In this document: one piece after another, positions 1 to 7,746 of the stretch | How positions within the stretch are numbered: position 1 is the first letter of the stretch | How the letters are laid out: every line of letters starts with the position of its first letter | Origin: Pseudoalteromonas sp. SMS1 | GTDB lineage: Bacteria > Pseudomonadota > Gammaproteobacteria > Enterobacterales > Alteromonadaceae | DNA: 64,000 bases | NCBI RefSeq assembly: GCF_021530565.1 | Contig: NZ_JAKGBI010000002.1 | Coordinates: 124,001 to 188,000, forward strand | Reading direction: 5' to 3' | Made by a program: the position numbers and the translations under genes | Notes under the pieces: generated by a model | What the model saw: the letters and a program-made list of their open reading frames with translations, nothing else | Databases searched by the model: none | What the model was told of the DNA's origin: nothing

Positions 1-9
1 GCTTTATTT

Positions 10-28
10 CCTGTCAAATATCGACAGG
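10..28 (-). terminator. hairpin downstream of aroC
   Basis: A 6-bp inverted repeat (CCTGTC / GACAGG, 7-nt loop) lies 31 bases beyond the aroC stop. It could be a weak terminator or processing site for aroC. No run of T follows it on the minus strand, so factor-independent termination is doubtful. Nothing else is recognisable in the first 59 bases. Confidence 0.25.
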
Positions 29-59
29 CATAGTTATTGGCAGATCATCAGGTGCCACT

Positions 60-1163
60 TTACTGTTTAACTTGCCCAGGTATTGGCCCATGAGGCACAT
101 CTACATGCGGATTTTGTCCTCGCTGACGTAGTAGATGATCCATTAGTGTAATCGCCATCATCGCCTCAGCAATTGGGATCGCTCGGATCCCTACACACGG
201 ATCATGGCGTCCTTTAGTGACCATCTCAACGGCTTCATTGGACGTATTGATACTTTGACCGGGCACCGTAATACTGGATGTTGGTTTGAGCGCAATTGAC
301 GCGATAATATCTTGCCCTGTGGAAATGCCCGCTAACACACCACCCGCATGATTGCTCACAAAGCCTTCAGGTGTTAGTTCATCTCGATGCTCAGAGCCTT
401 TTTGCTCGACCACATCAAATCCGTCACCAATTTCAACACCTTTAACAGCATTGATACTCATTAAAGAGTGTGCAATTTCAGCATCAAGTCTATCAAAAAC
501 AGGCTCACCTAATCCCACAGGCACATTTTTGGCGACAACTTTCACTTTAGCGCCGACCGAATCCCCCTGCTTTTTAAGGTCACGCATGTACTCATCTAGC
601 GCTTCCAGCTTACTGGGATCTGGGAAGAAAAATGCATTATTCTCAACCTCTGACCAATCAAAAGTTGCGGCTTTGATCGGGCCCAATTGAGACAGGCACG
701 CATGAACTTCAATACCATGAACTTGCCTTAAATATTTTTTAGCAATACCGCCTGCTGCGACGCGAATTGCTGTTTCGCGAGCAGAAGAGCGGCCTCCACC
801 ACGATAATCTCTATGACCATACTTATGCCAGTATGTGTAGTCACCGTGACCTGGACGAAACACATCCATGATCTTACTATAATCTTTGGAGCGTTGATCT
901 GTATTTTCGATTAATAAACCGATACTTGTACCCGTTGTTTTACCCTCAAAGACACCTGACAAGATCTTAATTTCATCCCCTTCTCGGCGTTGCGTGGTAT
1001 ATCGACTCTGACCTGGCTTACGCCTATCAAGATCAACTTGTAAATCGGCCTCTTCAATCTCGAGTCCCGCTGGCACGCCATCCACAACACCACCTAGCGC
1101 TGTACCATGGCTTTCACCAAACGTCGTGACTCGAAATATTTGGCCTATACTATTGCCTGCCAT
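60..1163 (-). CDS. aroC: chorismate synthase
   Basis: Catalyses the last shikimate-pathway step, conversion of 5-enolpyruvylshikimate-3-phosphate to chorismate, using reduced FMN in the cytoplasm. The 367-residue protein has the usual family length and its signatures: GESHG near residue 17, the [18 protein letters not shown] block near residues 47-65, and the [31 protein letters not shown] stretch near 100-130. An AGGAAAG ribosome-binding site sits just before the ATG. prmB lies upstream on the same strand, a common gammaproteobacterial order. The chorismate made here feeds the products of pheA and tyrA near 16-18 kb. Identification is secure. Confidence 0.97.
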   Translation of the reverse strand: MAGNSIGQIFRVTTFGESHGTALGGVVDGVPAGLEIEEADLQVDLDRRKPGQSRYTTQRREGDEIKILSGVFEGKTTGTSIGLLIENTDQRSKDYSKIMDVFRPGHGDYTYWHKYGHRDYRGGGRSSARETAIRVAAGGIAKKYLRQVHGIEVHACLSQLGPIKAATFDWSEVENNAFFFPDPSKLEALDEYMRDLKKQGDSVGAKVKVVAKNVPVGLGEPVFDRLDAEIAHSLMSINAVKGVEIGDGFDVVEQKGSEHRDELTPEGFVSNHAGGVLAGISTGQDIIASIALKPTSSITVPGQSINTSNEAVEMVTKGRHDPCVGIRAIPIAEAMMAITLMDHLLRQRGQNPHVDVPHGPIPGQVKQ

Positions 1164-1318
1164 TAACTTTCCTCATTCCTCGTTACGGTTTTGACTCTCT
1201 GAGTCAACTTGAGCTGTTGCAGCCCAACTTAGCAAAGGCAAGTATCATGATACCTGCCTACTCTTGCCGTACCAAGCCAACCACAGTGATAATTCACGCA
1301 GGCAAAGTACAACAAGTA

Positions 1319-2254
1319 TTAATCGTTAAAATAAGCAACCAACTCTTGTTTGCTTATCATAAACACGCCGAGCCCACCTTGTTCAAACTCTAGCCAAGTA
1401 AATGGTGCGCCTGGGTACAATGCATCCATATGTACCATAGAATTACCCACCTCGACAAATAGAATCCCATTGTCTGTTAAGTGTTCAGCGGCATCCCTCA
1501 ATAAAATACGTGTTACGTCAAGGCCATCATCCCCAGAAGCAAGACCTAACTCAGGTTCATGGTGAAATTCATCAGGAAGATCTGCCATATCTTCTGCATC
1601 AACATAGGGGGGATTGGCCACAATCAAGTCGTACTTTTGACCCGGCACACCACTAAAGACGTCTGACTGTATCGCAAATACACGGTCATCCATCATATGG
1701 TCGTGAATATTCATTTCAGCAACAGCCAAAGCATCAAAAGAAATATCAACAGCATCAACTTGTGCATTTTCAAAATGCTTTGCCAATGCGATTGCGATAC
1801 AGGCAGACCCTGTGCACATATCTAAAATACGTGTTACTTCACTTGGTGTTTGTATCCAAGGTGCAAACTGCTTGGTGATAAGTTCAGCAAATGGTGAACG
1901 CGGCACTAACACTCGCTCATCGACATAAAATGGCATACCCGCAAACCACGCTTGATTTGTCAAATAAGGCACTGGAATACGCTGCTCTATACGCAGCTTA
2001 ATAACGTCTACAAGGCGCTTCTTTTCTGTTCCCGTTAACCTAGATTGCATCAAATCTTTTGGGGCATCTACAGGTAAATTCAGGGTAGGTAGGAGTAAAT
2101 TTACCGCTTCATCCCAAGGGTTATCAGTGCCATGACCATAAAACAGACCATTGGCGACAAACTGACTTGTTGTCCAACGCAGCCAATCCTGCATGGTCAC
2201 TAAGTCTCGGTAAGCCTCTTCAGCGATTTCGTTAGTTATTGCTAATTCACTCAT
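1319..2254 (-). CDS. prmB: 50S ribosomal protein L3 glutamine methyltransferase
   Basis: S-adenosylmethionine-dependent N5-glutamine methyltransferase of the HemK/PrmC family; the PrmB branch methylates ribosomal protein L3. The SAM-binding motif I ([12 protein letters not shown]) is at about residues 145-156 and the catalytic NPPY motif at about 214-217. The N-terminal helical part ([26 protein letters not shown]) is typical of PrmB rather than PrmC. I chose ATG at 2254 (311 aa); an upstream in-frame GTG at 2266 would add four residues. The gene is upstream of aroC on the same strand with a gap of about 155 bases, so co-transcription is possible. Confidence 0.93.
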   Translation of the reverse strand: MSELAITNEIAEEAYRDLVTMQDWLRWTTSQFVANGLFYGHGTDNPWDEAVNLLLPTLNLPVDAPKDLMQSRLTGTEKKRLVDVIKLRIEQRIPVPYLTNQAWFAGMPFYVDERVLVPRSPFAELITKQFAPWIQTPSEVTRILDMCTGSACIAIALAKHFENAQVDAVDISFDALAVAEMNIHDHMMDDRVFAIQSDVFSGVPGQKYDLIVANPPYVDAEDMADLPDEFHHEPELGLASGDDGLDVTRILLRDAAEHLTDNGILFVEVGNSMVHMDALYPGAPFTWLEFEQGGLGVFMISKQELVAYFND

Positions 2255-2364
2255 GATTATTCTCACACTTTGTAGATAGCGGCATTGTAGCGGTTTTTAA
2301 GCTAGGTTTTTATGCTTTTTTTATTTAAAATGCACGAATGACTAGAGATTATCCTGAAGTAACT

Positions 2365-2892
2365 ATGGCCTCTGATGACTTTGACCTTTTCCGAGAAGCA
2401 ATTTCCGGTACACACCAGCTGAAACAAGATACTGTCGTGCATGAGCGTAAAGCAACACGCTTCAAAGGCGAGGTAATCGCTGAGCAAAAGAAACAACATC
2501 AAGCTGAGTTTTTCTTCTCAGATGAATATGTACCAGACCTAGATACAAATGGCACAATCAATTACGTTCGCCCTGGCGCCGACAAATACCTTGCTAAGCA
2601 ATTGAGACGTGGTGACTATGCGCCAGAACTCATTTTAGACATGCATGGTATGAATAAAGAAACTGCAAAGGATGAACTCGCAGCTTTGATCCATGCCTGT
2701 AAAAAACAGCACATAAGCTGTGCATGTATTGTGCATGGTATTGGAGAGCGCATTTTAAAGCACAAAGTGCCCCATTACTTAGTCCAACACCCAGATATAT
2801 TGGCAATGCACCAAGCACCGCTTGAGTATGGTGGTAAAGGCGCGATTTTAATCCTCGTTGACCTACCGCAAAATTTAGAGTTTCGTAGATAG
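2365..2892 (+). CDS. smrB: Smr-domain endonuclease SmrB (ribosome rescue factor)
   Basis: Matches E. coli SmrB (YfcN), an Smr-domain nuclease that cleaves mRNA between collided ribosomes. Visible landmarks are the LRRGDY.PELILDMHG segment (the DxH motif of Smr domains), the CACIVHGIGERILK segment (HGxG-like motif) and the C-terminal HQAPLEYGG.GA block. I chose ATG at 2365 (175 aa) because homology begins there; the in-frame ATG at 2338 would add nine residues and neither start has a strong ribosome-binding site. It is divergent from prmB with about 110 bases between. A second Smr protein (SmrA) lies at 58069. Confidence 0.9.
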   Translation: MASDDFDLFREAISGTHQLKQDTVVHERKATRFKGEVIAEQKKQHQAEFFFSDEYVPDLDTNGTINYVRPGADKYLAKQLRRGDYAPELILDMHGMNKETAKDELAALIHACKKQHISCACIVHGIGERILKHKVPHYLVQHPDILAMHQAPLEYGGKGAILILVDLPQNLEFRR

Positions 2893-2913
2893 AAGTTAAC
2901 AACGGTTAACTTC
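2892..2913 (+). terminator. 9-bp hairpin after smrB
   Basis: Perfect 9-bp stem (GAAGTTAAC / GTTAACTTC) with a 4-base AACG loop, overlapping the smrB stop region. There is no T-run, so it may be an mRNA 3'-end stabiliser rather than a classical terminator. Confidence 0.35.
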
Positions 2914-3079
2914 ACCCTTCCCAGAATCACACCAAGCTAGCCTATTGTTTACAAATACGCTATATTAGATTGGAATCATACACAGCTAGTCTCCAACTTC
3001 GCTCGCATCATTTCACTGCAAGGTGTCCGCGAGATTCAGCTGACATTATCATTATTTCTGATTTATCCTCAGGTTAAAC

Positions 3080-3880
3080 ATGAACGACTTACTCAGCACA
3101 GATCTGACGATATTACTCGTCGAGCCTTCGGTGACCCAACGTAAAATCATCGCAAACGAACTCAAAGAAGAAGGGGTCGAGCAGATTGATTTCGCAGAAT
3201 CAGTCAGTACCGCTATTGAATCTTTAAATTCTCATATCCCCGATCTCATTATCTGTACACTTTACCTGCCAGATGGTGATGCGCTGTCATTACTGGATTA
3301 TGTGCATGCTAACTTCAGCGATCATCAATTGCCATTCATGTTGGTATCAAGTGAAACGCGTAGGCAACAACTAGAAGCATATAAACAATCGGGTGTCGTT
3401 GCTATTCTACCCAAACCGTTTACTAAGGAGCACCTAGGAAAAGCCATTAACGCCACGTTGGACTTACTCTCTCCTCAAGAACTTGAACTCGATCTGTACG
3501 ATATTCAGGATTTAAGGATCTTGGTCGTGGATGACTCGACACTGGCTCGAAACCACATTCAACGAGTTTTGAGAAATTTAGGTGCAACGCGAATTTCTGA
3601 GGCTGAAAATGGCGCGCAAGCCCTTGCGGTTTTACAAGAGAGCATGTTTGACCTCATCGTGACTGACTATAACATGCCAGAAGTTAACGGACAGGAGCTG
3701 ACAGAAGCAATCCGCCGGTCCGATGAGCATGCCCATGTGCCAGTCCTTATGGTAACGTCTGAAGCAAATGAAACCCACCTAGCAAATGTTGCGCAATCAG
3801 GTGTCAATGCAATGTGTGACAAACCGTTCGAACCAAACATCGTCAAACAACTTATCTTTCAGATGCTTGAACAAAATTAA
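3080..3880 (+). CDS. response regulator with two receiver domains (first degenerate)
   Basis: Two CheY-like receiver domains in tandem and no output domain (266 aa). Domain 2 (about residues 145-266) is intact: VVDD acidic pocket near 149-152, phospho-acceptor D196 in the TDYNMP motif, and lysine in DKPFEP. Domain 1 (about residues 8-128) keeps the KPF lysine, but the phospho-acceptor position is threonine (T60 in CTLYLP) and the acidic pair is EP, so it probably cannot be phosphorylated. Such proteins usually act through protein contacts in chemotaxis-like or kinase networks. No kinase gene is adjacent. It stands alone between smrB and a small-protein operon; its partner cannot be told from sequence. 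Confidence 0.85.
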   Translation: MNDLLSTDLTILLVEPSVTQRKIIANELKEEGVEQIDFAESVSTAIESLNSHIPDLIICTLYLPDGDALSLLDYVHANFSDHQLPFMLVSSETRRQQLEAYKQSGVVAILPKPFTKEHLGKAINATLDLLSPQELELDLYDIQDLRILVVDDSTLARNHIQRVLRNLGATRISEAENGAQALAVLQESMFDLIVTDYNMPEVNGQELTEAIRRSDEHAHVPVLMVTSEANETHLANVAQSGVNAMCDKPFEPNIVKQLIFQMLEQN

Positions 3881-3907
3881 CTAAATTATAGTTAAATATG
3901 TCATTTC

Positions 3908-3944
3908 AACTGGTTAAATTCACTACTGTAAAATTTAACCAGTT
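3908..3944. repeat. perfect 13-bp inverted repeat, possible activator-binding site
   Basis: AACTGGTTAAATT at 3908-3920 is repeated exactly as its reverse complement at 3932-3944, with an 11-base spacer. No T-run follows, so it makes a poor terminator for the response regulator ending at 3880. Its centre is about 75 bp upstream of the GG of the sigma-54-like promoter at 4000, i.e. near -100, where enhancer-binding proteins usually sit. The operator role is inference. Confidence 0.5.
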
Positions 3945-3999
3945 CCTCCTCAAAATTAAAACCCTTATACTTTCAGTAGTTTAAAATTATTTTTTGAAC

Positions 4000-4015
4000 T
4001 GGCACAACCTTTGTA
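4000..4015 (+). promoter_or_regulatory. sigma-54-like (-24/-12) promoter
   Basis: TGGCAC (4000-4005), five bases, then TTGTA (4011-4015) matches the RpoN consensus TGGCAC-N5-TTGC(A/T) except for C to T in the -12 element, with exact spacing. The predicted start near 4026 leaves a leader of about 28 nt ending in an AAAGGAAG ribosome-binding site. A sigma-70 reading (TTGAAC ... TAGTTA, 17-bp spacer) is weaker but not excluded. Confidence 0.5.
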
Positions 4016-4053
4016 ATAGTTATTACGACTAAACAAACAAAGGAAGCAAGACA

Positions 4054-4299
4054 ATGAACGTATTCACAAAACTAATGACCGTTGGCCTTTTGACTGGTAT
4101 TTCAGCAACTGCAAATGCAAGCACCGTTAACAATGACTTGCTAGATGAAATCCAAAGTCGTGTTAGTGAAAACATTCAATCTAGTATCGTCGAATTAAAA
4201 ATTAACACCAAAAAGGCACTGGTGGATAGTTTCATTCGTATTAATGAGGATGCTGAATCAAACCAAGCTGGCTCAAATGAAGCCAAAAAGGAAAAGTAA
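4054..4299 (+). CDS. small exported protein of unknown function
   Basis: 81-residue protein I do not recognise. Residues 1-22 form a clear signal peptide (positive start, hydrophobic core, ANA-S cleavage-like site); the rest is a predicted amphipathic helix (LLDEIQSRVSENIQSSIVELKINTK) ending in a charged K/E-rich tail without cysteines. A strong ribosome-binding site (AAAGGAAG) precedes the ATG. It is likely periplasmic. The next gene starts one base after its stop, so the two are surely co-transcribed, probably from the sigma-54-like promoter at 4000. Envelope stress or membrane maintenance is only a guess. Confidence 0.7.
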   Translation: MNVFTKLMTVGLLTGISATANASTVNNDLLDEIQSRVSENIQSSIVELKINTKKALVDSFIRINEDAESNQAGSNEAKKEK

Positions 4300-4300
4300 T

Positions 4301-4417
4301 ATGTTTAGCGAAGTTACCTTAATCAGCCTGTTAGCAATGCCCGTCGTGAGTTTGTTGTTGGCGTATTTTTCTATCGAGACAGTTAAAGTGATCAGTCAAA
4401 AATGGTTTTTGGGTTGA
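4301..4417 (+). CDS. 38-aa single-pass membrane microprotein
   Basis: ATG at 4301 to TGA at 4415-4417. The translation begins MFSEVTLISLLAMPVVSLLL, continues with a few more hydrophobic residues and ends in a short basic tail (VKVISQKWFLG). The core of about 20 residues makes one transmembrane helix. It starts one base after the stop of the preceding gene, with an AAGGAAAAG ribosome-binding site inside that gene's last codons. This translational coupling and the membrane-protein composition support a real gene. Function unknown; it may partner the exported protein encoded just upstream. Confidence 0.55.
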   Translation: MFSEVTLISLLAMPVVSLLLAYFSIETVKVISQKWFLG

Positions 4418-4447
4418 GTATGATGAGAACAGCGGTACTGAAAGTAA

Positions 4448-4470
4448 AAAACCCGCACGAAGCGGGTTTT
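4448..4470 (-). terminator. rho-independent terminator of the peroxiredoxin gene
   Basis: Stem AAACCCGC / GCGGGTTT with a short loop. On the minus strand the stem is followed by a run of T, 22 bases past the peroxiredoxin stop. It may also stop the small-protein operon arriving from the left. Confidence 0.75.
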
Positions 4471-4491
4471 AAAACGATGACTTATAAGAGC

Positions 4492-5097
4492 TTATAGCTG
4501 ACCTTCGTTTTCAGATAGGAACTTAGCAACGCCTTCTGGGCTTGCGTCCATACCTGATTTACCTTCAGTCCAACCTGCAGGACAAACTTCACCGTGCTCT
4601 TCGTGGAACGCAAGTGCGTCAACCATGCGAAGCATCTCATCGATGTTACGACCTAGAGGAAGATCGTTAACTACTTGGTGACGTACGTTACCTTCAGCGT
4701 CGATTAGGAATGAACCACGGAAAGCAACACCAGCTTCTGGGTGCTCAACATCGTATGCTTGACAGATTTCGTGTTTAACGTCAGCAACTAGGTCATACTT
4801 AACTGGACCGATACCACCTTCGTTAACTGGCGTGTTACGCCACGCGTTGTGTGAGAATTGTGAGTCGATTGAAACACCGATTACTTCAACGCCACGCTTT
4901 TGGAATTCTTCATAACGCTTGTCAAAAGCGATTAGCTCTGAAGGACAAACAAAAGTGAAGTCTAGTGGGTAAAAGAATACAACTGCTTTTTTACCTTTAA
5001 TACGCTCATGTAGATTGTAGCTATCTACGATTTCACCATTACCTAGTACTGCTGCTGCTGTAAAGTCAGGAGCCTGACGGCCAACTAATACACCCAT
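4492..5097 (-). CDS. typical 2-Cys peroxiredoxin (AhpC/TSA family)
   Basis: Thiol peroxidase reducing H2O2 and organic hydroperoxides in the cytoplasm. The peroxidatic cysteine is C51 in the DFTFVCPSEL motif and the resolving cysteine C172 in GEVCPAGW; length is 201 aa, standard for the Prx1 subfamily. It carries the GGIG element (residues 94-97) but no YF-containing C-terminal helix, so it has only half of the overoxidation-sensitivity signature. I chose the ATG at 5097, preceded by TGGAG; an in-frame start at 5187 would add 30 residues unlike the family. An OxyR-like site lies upstream at 5251-5287. It resembles Prx1/TsaA more than E. coli AhpC, and no ahpF is adjacent. Confidence 0.93.
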   Translation of the reverse strand: MGVLVGRQAPDFTAAAVLGNGEIVDSYNLHERIKGKKAVVFFYPLDFTFVCPSELIAFDKRYEEFQKRGVEVIGVSIDSQFSHNAWRNTPVNEGGIGPVKYDLVADVKHEICQAYDVEHPEAGVAFRGSFLIDAEGNVRHQVVNDLPLGRNIDEMLRMVDALAFHEEHGEVCPAGWTEGKSGMDASPEGVAKFLSENEGQL

Positions 5098-5250
5098 TGT
5101 TTTCTCCAAATAGTTAGGTTTTATTCCAATATACAAATCGTATTGTAATTTGATTCTAAATATTGAGGCGCTGTTTGCGAAAAACAACCCCTTGATAAAA
5201 TTTGCCTAAGTTTATTCAGCTCTTACCCAAAATAACAATCGAAATATCCG

Positions 5251-5287
5251 ATAGGTGTAATCTATAAATTCGATGGGACCAACCCGT
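5251..5287 (-). promoter_or_regulatory. OxyR-like binding site upstream of the peroxiredoxin gene
   Basis: The order ATAG-N7-CTAT-N7-ATGG-N7-CCGT follows the OxyR arrangement ATAG-N7-CTAT-N7-ATAG-N7-CTAT. The first half (5251-5265) matches every consensus position, including the internal T and A; the second half is partial. It lies about 150 bp before the peroxiredoxin ATG and between it and the fadR terminator. Direct sequence match; function inferred from the neighbour. Confidence 0.55.
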
Positions 5288-5293
5288 CGATAT

Positions 5294-5320
5294 AAAAAAA
5301 GCTCCTTTGGGAGCTTTTTA
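5294..5320 (-). terminator. rho-independent terminator of fadR
   Basis: AAAAAGCTCC / GGAGCTTTTT stem with a 4-base loop, A- and T-tracts on both sides, nine bases beyond the fadR stop. Confidence 0.8.
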
Positions 5321-5328
5321 TTGAAATC

Positions 5329-6042
5329 TTAATCCATAATATCATCAGGCATATCGGCTCTGATATGCTGCCACAACTCACCTGATTGGTGACCATACTT
5401 CCGGATCAGTGAAATTGCACGGTCATGATCTCCTTGCTCAGCAAGATCAGTGAGGTCTCGATAAAAATCTCTCGTGATTTTTCTGATCTTAGGCTCTGAG
5501 AAGTAGTGGCAACCAATTTTTGAGTACAAGCCTCTAAACCCATTCAAAATCAGTACATAGATTTTATTACCACCAGCTATCGCCAATTGATGATGAACTT
5601 CATAGTCATAATCAGCAAATGCTGCTGCAGTGTCCGGTAGCTCTTTATACTGCGCCAAAATCTCTACAACTTTTGCACCATTTAACTTAATCGCCGCACG
5701 CGTATAAATTGAACTGATATTTGTTCTTGCTGACAGCAACTGATCTGTCAGCTCGGGAACTTTGTCTTCATCAAGACGCGCCAACGCTTCTAATATATTT
5801 AGCCCTGACGTCTCCCAGAAATTGTTCACGCGCGTGGGTTTACCATGCTGAATCGTCAACCAGCCGTCGCGCGCCAAACGTTGCAACACTTCCCTTAAAG
5901 TTGTTCTAGTCACTCCGATCAATTCTGACAGCTCACGTTCCGCAGGCAGTATAGAGCCCGGTGGAAACTCACCATTCCAAATCGATTCAACTATATATTC
6001 CTCAGCGAAACCCGCTGGGCTCTTGGCTTTAAAAATTCTCAT
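5329..6042 (-). CDS. fadR: fatty acid metabolism regulator FadR
   Basis: GntR-family repressor/activator controlling fatty-acid degradation and synthesis in response to long-chain acyl-CoA. The N-terminal winged helix (about residues 1-75) is nearly identical to E. coli Fad[49 protein letters not shown] and [14 protein letters not shown]. The C-terminal all-helical acyl-CoA domain ends with the [11 protein letters not shown] motif. Length 237 aa is normal. It is divergent from dsbB; in E. coli fadR, nhaB and dsbB are neighbours, but here there is no nhaB. A FadR-like operator at 6138-6154 suggests autoregulation. Confidence 0.95.
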   Translation of the reverse strand: MRIFKAKSPAGFAEEYIVESIWNGEFPPGSILPAERELSELIGVTRTTLREVLQRLARDGWLTIQHGKPTRVNNFWETSGLNILEALARLDEDKVPELTDQLLSARTNISSIYTRAAIKLNGAKVVEILAQYKELPDTAAAFADYDYEVHHQLAIAGGNKIYVLILNGFRGLYSKIGCHYFSEPKIRKITRDFYRDLTDLAEQGDHDRAISLIRKYGHQSGELWQHIRADMPDDIMD

Positions 6043-6405
6043 TTAGCACCACTTAAATTTACAACTTAAGGCGTTGTATACATGAACCACATAACTTTTG
6101 GTGACCAAGCGATTCATGACAATGCAACTCGTTAATCCACTGATTGTACCAGATGGATGTAAAGTAACAAGCGTAACCTCAAATTCTGCTTATTTCGTCT
6201 AAAAAATACAATTTTCCCAATGAAGATAATGTATTTTAACCGTCCCAGTGGCTTACTTACTGCCTACCATGCATGAAATTACAATTTCACAGAATCATCA
6301 CCTACATCTCGTGTCCTGATCAGCTATCTCGCGTTTAATATTGTCCCAAAAACATTGCGATGATGATCATACACCGCCATAATAGCGACAAAAAAAGGAG
6401 GCAAT
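6043..6405. other. fadR-dsbB intergenic region
   Basis: 363 bases with no supportable gene. It must hold the divergent promoters of fadR and dsbB and contains the FadR-like site at 6138-6154. A second short palindrome TTGGTGACCAA lies near 6100. I saw no clear sigma-70 hexamer pair I would defend. Confidence 0.5.
6138..6154. promoter_or_regulatory. FadR-like operator
   Basis: CTGAT-TGT-ACCAG at 6140-6152 matches 9 of 10 positions of the FadR palindrome CTGGT-NNN-ACCAG, and the flanking AT matches the fadB operator. It lies about 96 bp upstream of the fadR ATG. Regulatory role is inference. Confidence 0.4.
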
Positions 6406-6912
6406 ATGTTGGATAGATTGGCGAGCTTTTCTCGCTCTACCGCCGCTTGGGGTATTTTGTTTATGAGTGCCCTTTTATTTGAAGTTGTGGCTTTGTATTT
6501 TCAGTATGCCATGGGGTTAGAGCCCTGCGTTATGTGTATCTACCAACGCACAGCAGTCTTGGGGATATTAATCGCGGCGTTGATCGGCTTATGTGGCAAA
6601 AGCCATTACCTTGTCAGGTTAATTGCGACCGCTGGGTGGGGCATATCTGCTATTTGGGGCTGGCTACTTGCCCGCGAACATCTTGATATGCAAACTACCA
6701 CCGATCCATTTGCATTTACCTGTGCGTTTGAACCAAGTTTTCCGGTTCCTTTACATGAATGGATCCCTTCCTTTTTTGCAGTAACAGGCAGTTGCTCAAG
6801 TATAGATTGGTCGTTCGCAGGATTATCAATGCCCGGGTGGATGGAAATTATTTTTGCAGCCTATGCCTTAAGTTTCATAATCTTCGCACCGGTTGTGATA
6901 TTCAAAAAGTAA
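6406..6912 (+). CDS. dsbB: disulfide bond formation protein B
   Basis: Inner-membrane protein that reoxidises DsbA and passes electrons to quinone. 168 aa with four predicted membrane spans and the two required cysteine pairs: C41-V-M-C44 in the first periplasmic loop and C106/C130 in the second. The GAATATG start has an excellent AAGGAGG ribosome-binding site. A small membrane-protein gene follows 13 bases later and is probably in the same transcript. Divergent from fadR. Confidence 0.95.
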   Translation: MLDRLASFSRSTAAWGILFMSALLFEVVALYFQYAMGLEPCVMCIYQRTAVLGILIAALIGLCGKSHYLVRLIATAGWGISAIWGWLLAREHLDMQTTTDPFAFTCAFEPSFPVPLHEWIPSFFAVTGSCSSIDWSFAGLSMPGWMEIIFAAYALSFIIFAPVVIFKK

Positions 6913-6925
6913 ATTAGAGAGATCA

Positions 6926-7228
6926 ATGATTTTTAGATTAAGCCAAGTGTCAAAGCTGTCTCAACTTAATTTGAGAGACAAACAAAAAGTGAAAGCAATT
7001 GCTTTGAGCATGCTCAGTGCAAACGAGAAAGTACTCCTCGCTGTGTGCAAACTACTGCTACTAACCCCTTTTTTTATGGCACTCGCTTATTTTGAAGGTT
7101 TTTATTTGCTACCCGTATTATTGATTGCAGGACTTGCATACCCTCTATTGACTGTACCAATTGAAATTCAATTCGCGCTGAAATATTTAGATAAGGCGCT
7201 GGTAGAGTTTGAGCAGGGCAAAAGCTAG
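6926..7228 (+). CDS. small two-span membrane protein, unknown function
   Basis: 100 aa; I do not recognise the family by name. Residues about 1-38 are polar and basic (LSQLNLRDKQKVKAIALSM), followed by a hydrophobic hairpin of two predicted membrane helices (about 40-60 and 62-80) and a short acidic tail. It begins 13 bases after dsbB with a GAGAG ribosome-binding site, so it probably rides on the dsbB transcript. It converges with the ComEA-like gene, whose stop lies 14 bases away. Confidence 0.75.
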   Translation: MIFRLSQVSKLSQLNLRDKQKVKAIALSMLSANEKVLLAVCKLLLLTPFFMALAYFEGFYLLPVLLIAGLAYPLLTVPIEIQFALKYLDKALVEFEQGKS

Positions 7229-7242
7229 CCCTGCTCACATCC

Positions 7243-7539
7243 TTACTCAAACACAATATGCTGTTTGAGTTTATCAACAATCCCCTCACCGATCCCTTTG
7301 ACACGGGTCAGGCTTGCCAGATCTTCGAAGTGCCCCAAGGCTTCTCTGTTTTCGACAATGGCCCGTGCTTTAGAGAGGCCAATTCCCGGTAGCGTCACTA
7401 GCTGCTCAACACTGGCGGTATTGATATTAATGATTACCTGACTTTCGACTAATTGGGCATCCGATTGCGCATCTGCAATATTAAAAAAAGCGACCACAAA
7501 CAATATTAGCCCTACACTCCATATCTTTTCTAACCGCAT
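7243..7539 (-). CDS. ComEA-like helix-hairpin-helix DNA-binding protein
   Basis: 98 aa with an N-terminal signal peptide (residues about 1-24, cleavage near ADA-Q) and a C-terminal double helix-hairpin-helix domain: INTASVEQLVTLPGIGLSKARAIVENR and the second GIGEGIVDKLKQ turn. This is the short proteobacterial ComEA form, a periplasmic DNA-binding protein that helps pull transforming DNA through the outer membrane. Type IV minor pilin genes, also needed for DNA uptake, lie at 39.8-46.7 kb. Single gene, convergent with its left neighbour. Confidence 0.88.
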   Translation of the reverse strand: MRLEKIWSVGLILFVVAFFNIADAQSDAQLVESQVIININTASVEQLVTLPGIGLSKARAIVENREALGHFEDLASLTRVKGIGEGIVDKLKQHIVFE

Positions 7540-7709
7540 TAAATCCCTCCAATAAAATCCGTTTTAGTAATTTATGCCTGAATTGGCAGAGATAAACATA
7601 GGTTTTCAAACGCTAGTTTGTAAATGTTCTAGGAATATTTTCATTGTATTTTTTTCATCTTCAGCGTCTAATTAAACGACTTAAGGTTGCAAAAACACAG
7701 ATTTAAGTT

Positions 7710-7729
7710 TACTGTATAAAAAAACAGTG
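7710..7729 (+). promoter_or_regulatory. LexA box of yebG
   Basis: CTGT-N8-ACAG at 7712-7727 is a perfect core LexA operator, flanked by TA and TG that also fit the 20-bp consensus. It lies 20 bases before the ATG of a YebG protein, a known SOS gene in E. coli. Confidence 0.85.
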
Positions 7730-7746
7730 TTTTATGGAGGGTGATC

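Noticed and set aside
4420..4497. 25-codon ORF after the 38-aa microprotein
   Set aside because: Its middle is the peroxiredoxin terminator hairpin and its end overlaps the peroxiredoxin stop; no independent support.
6096..6110. TTGGTGACCAA palindrome as a FadR operator
   Set aside because: The spacer is one base instead of three, so the FadR half-sites would be out of register; 6138-6154 is a better candidate.
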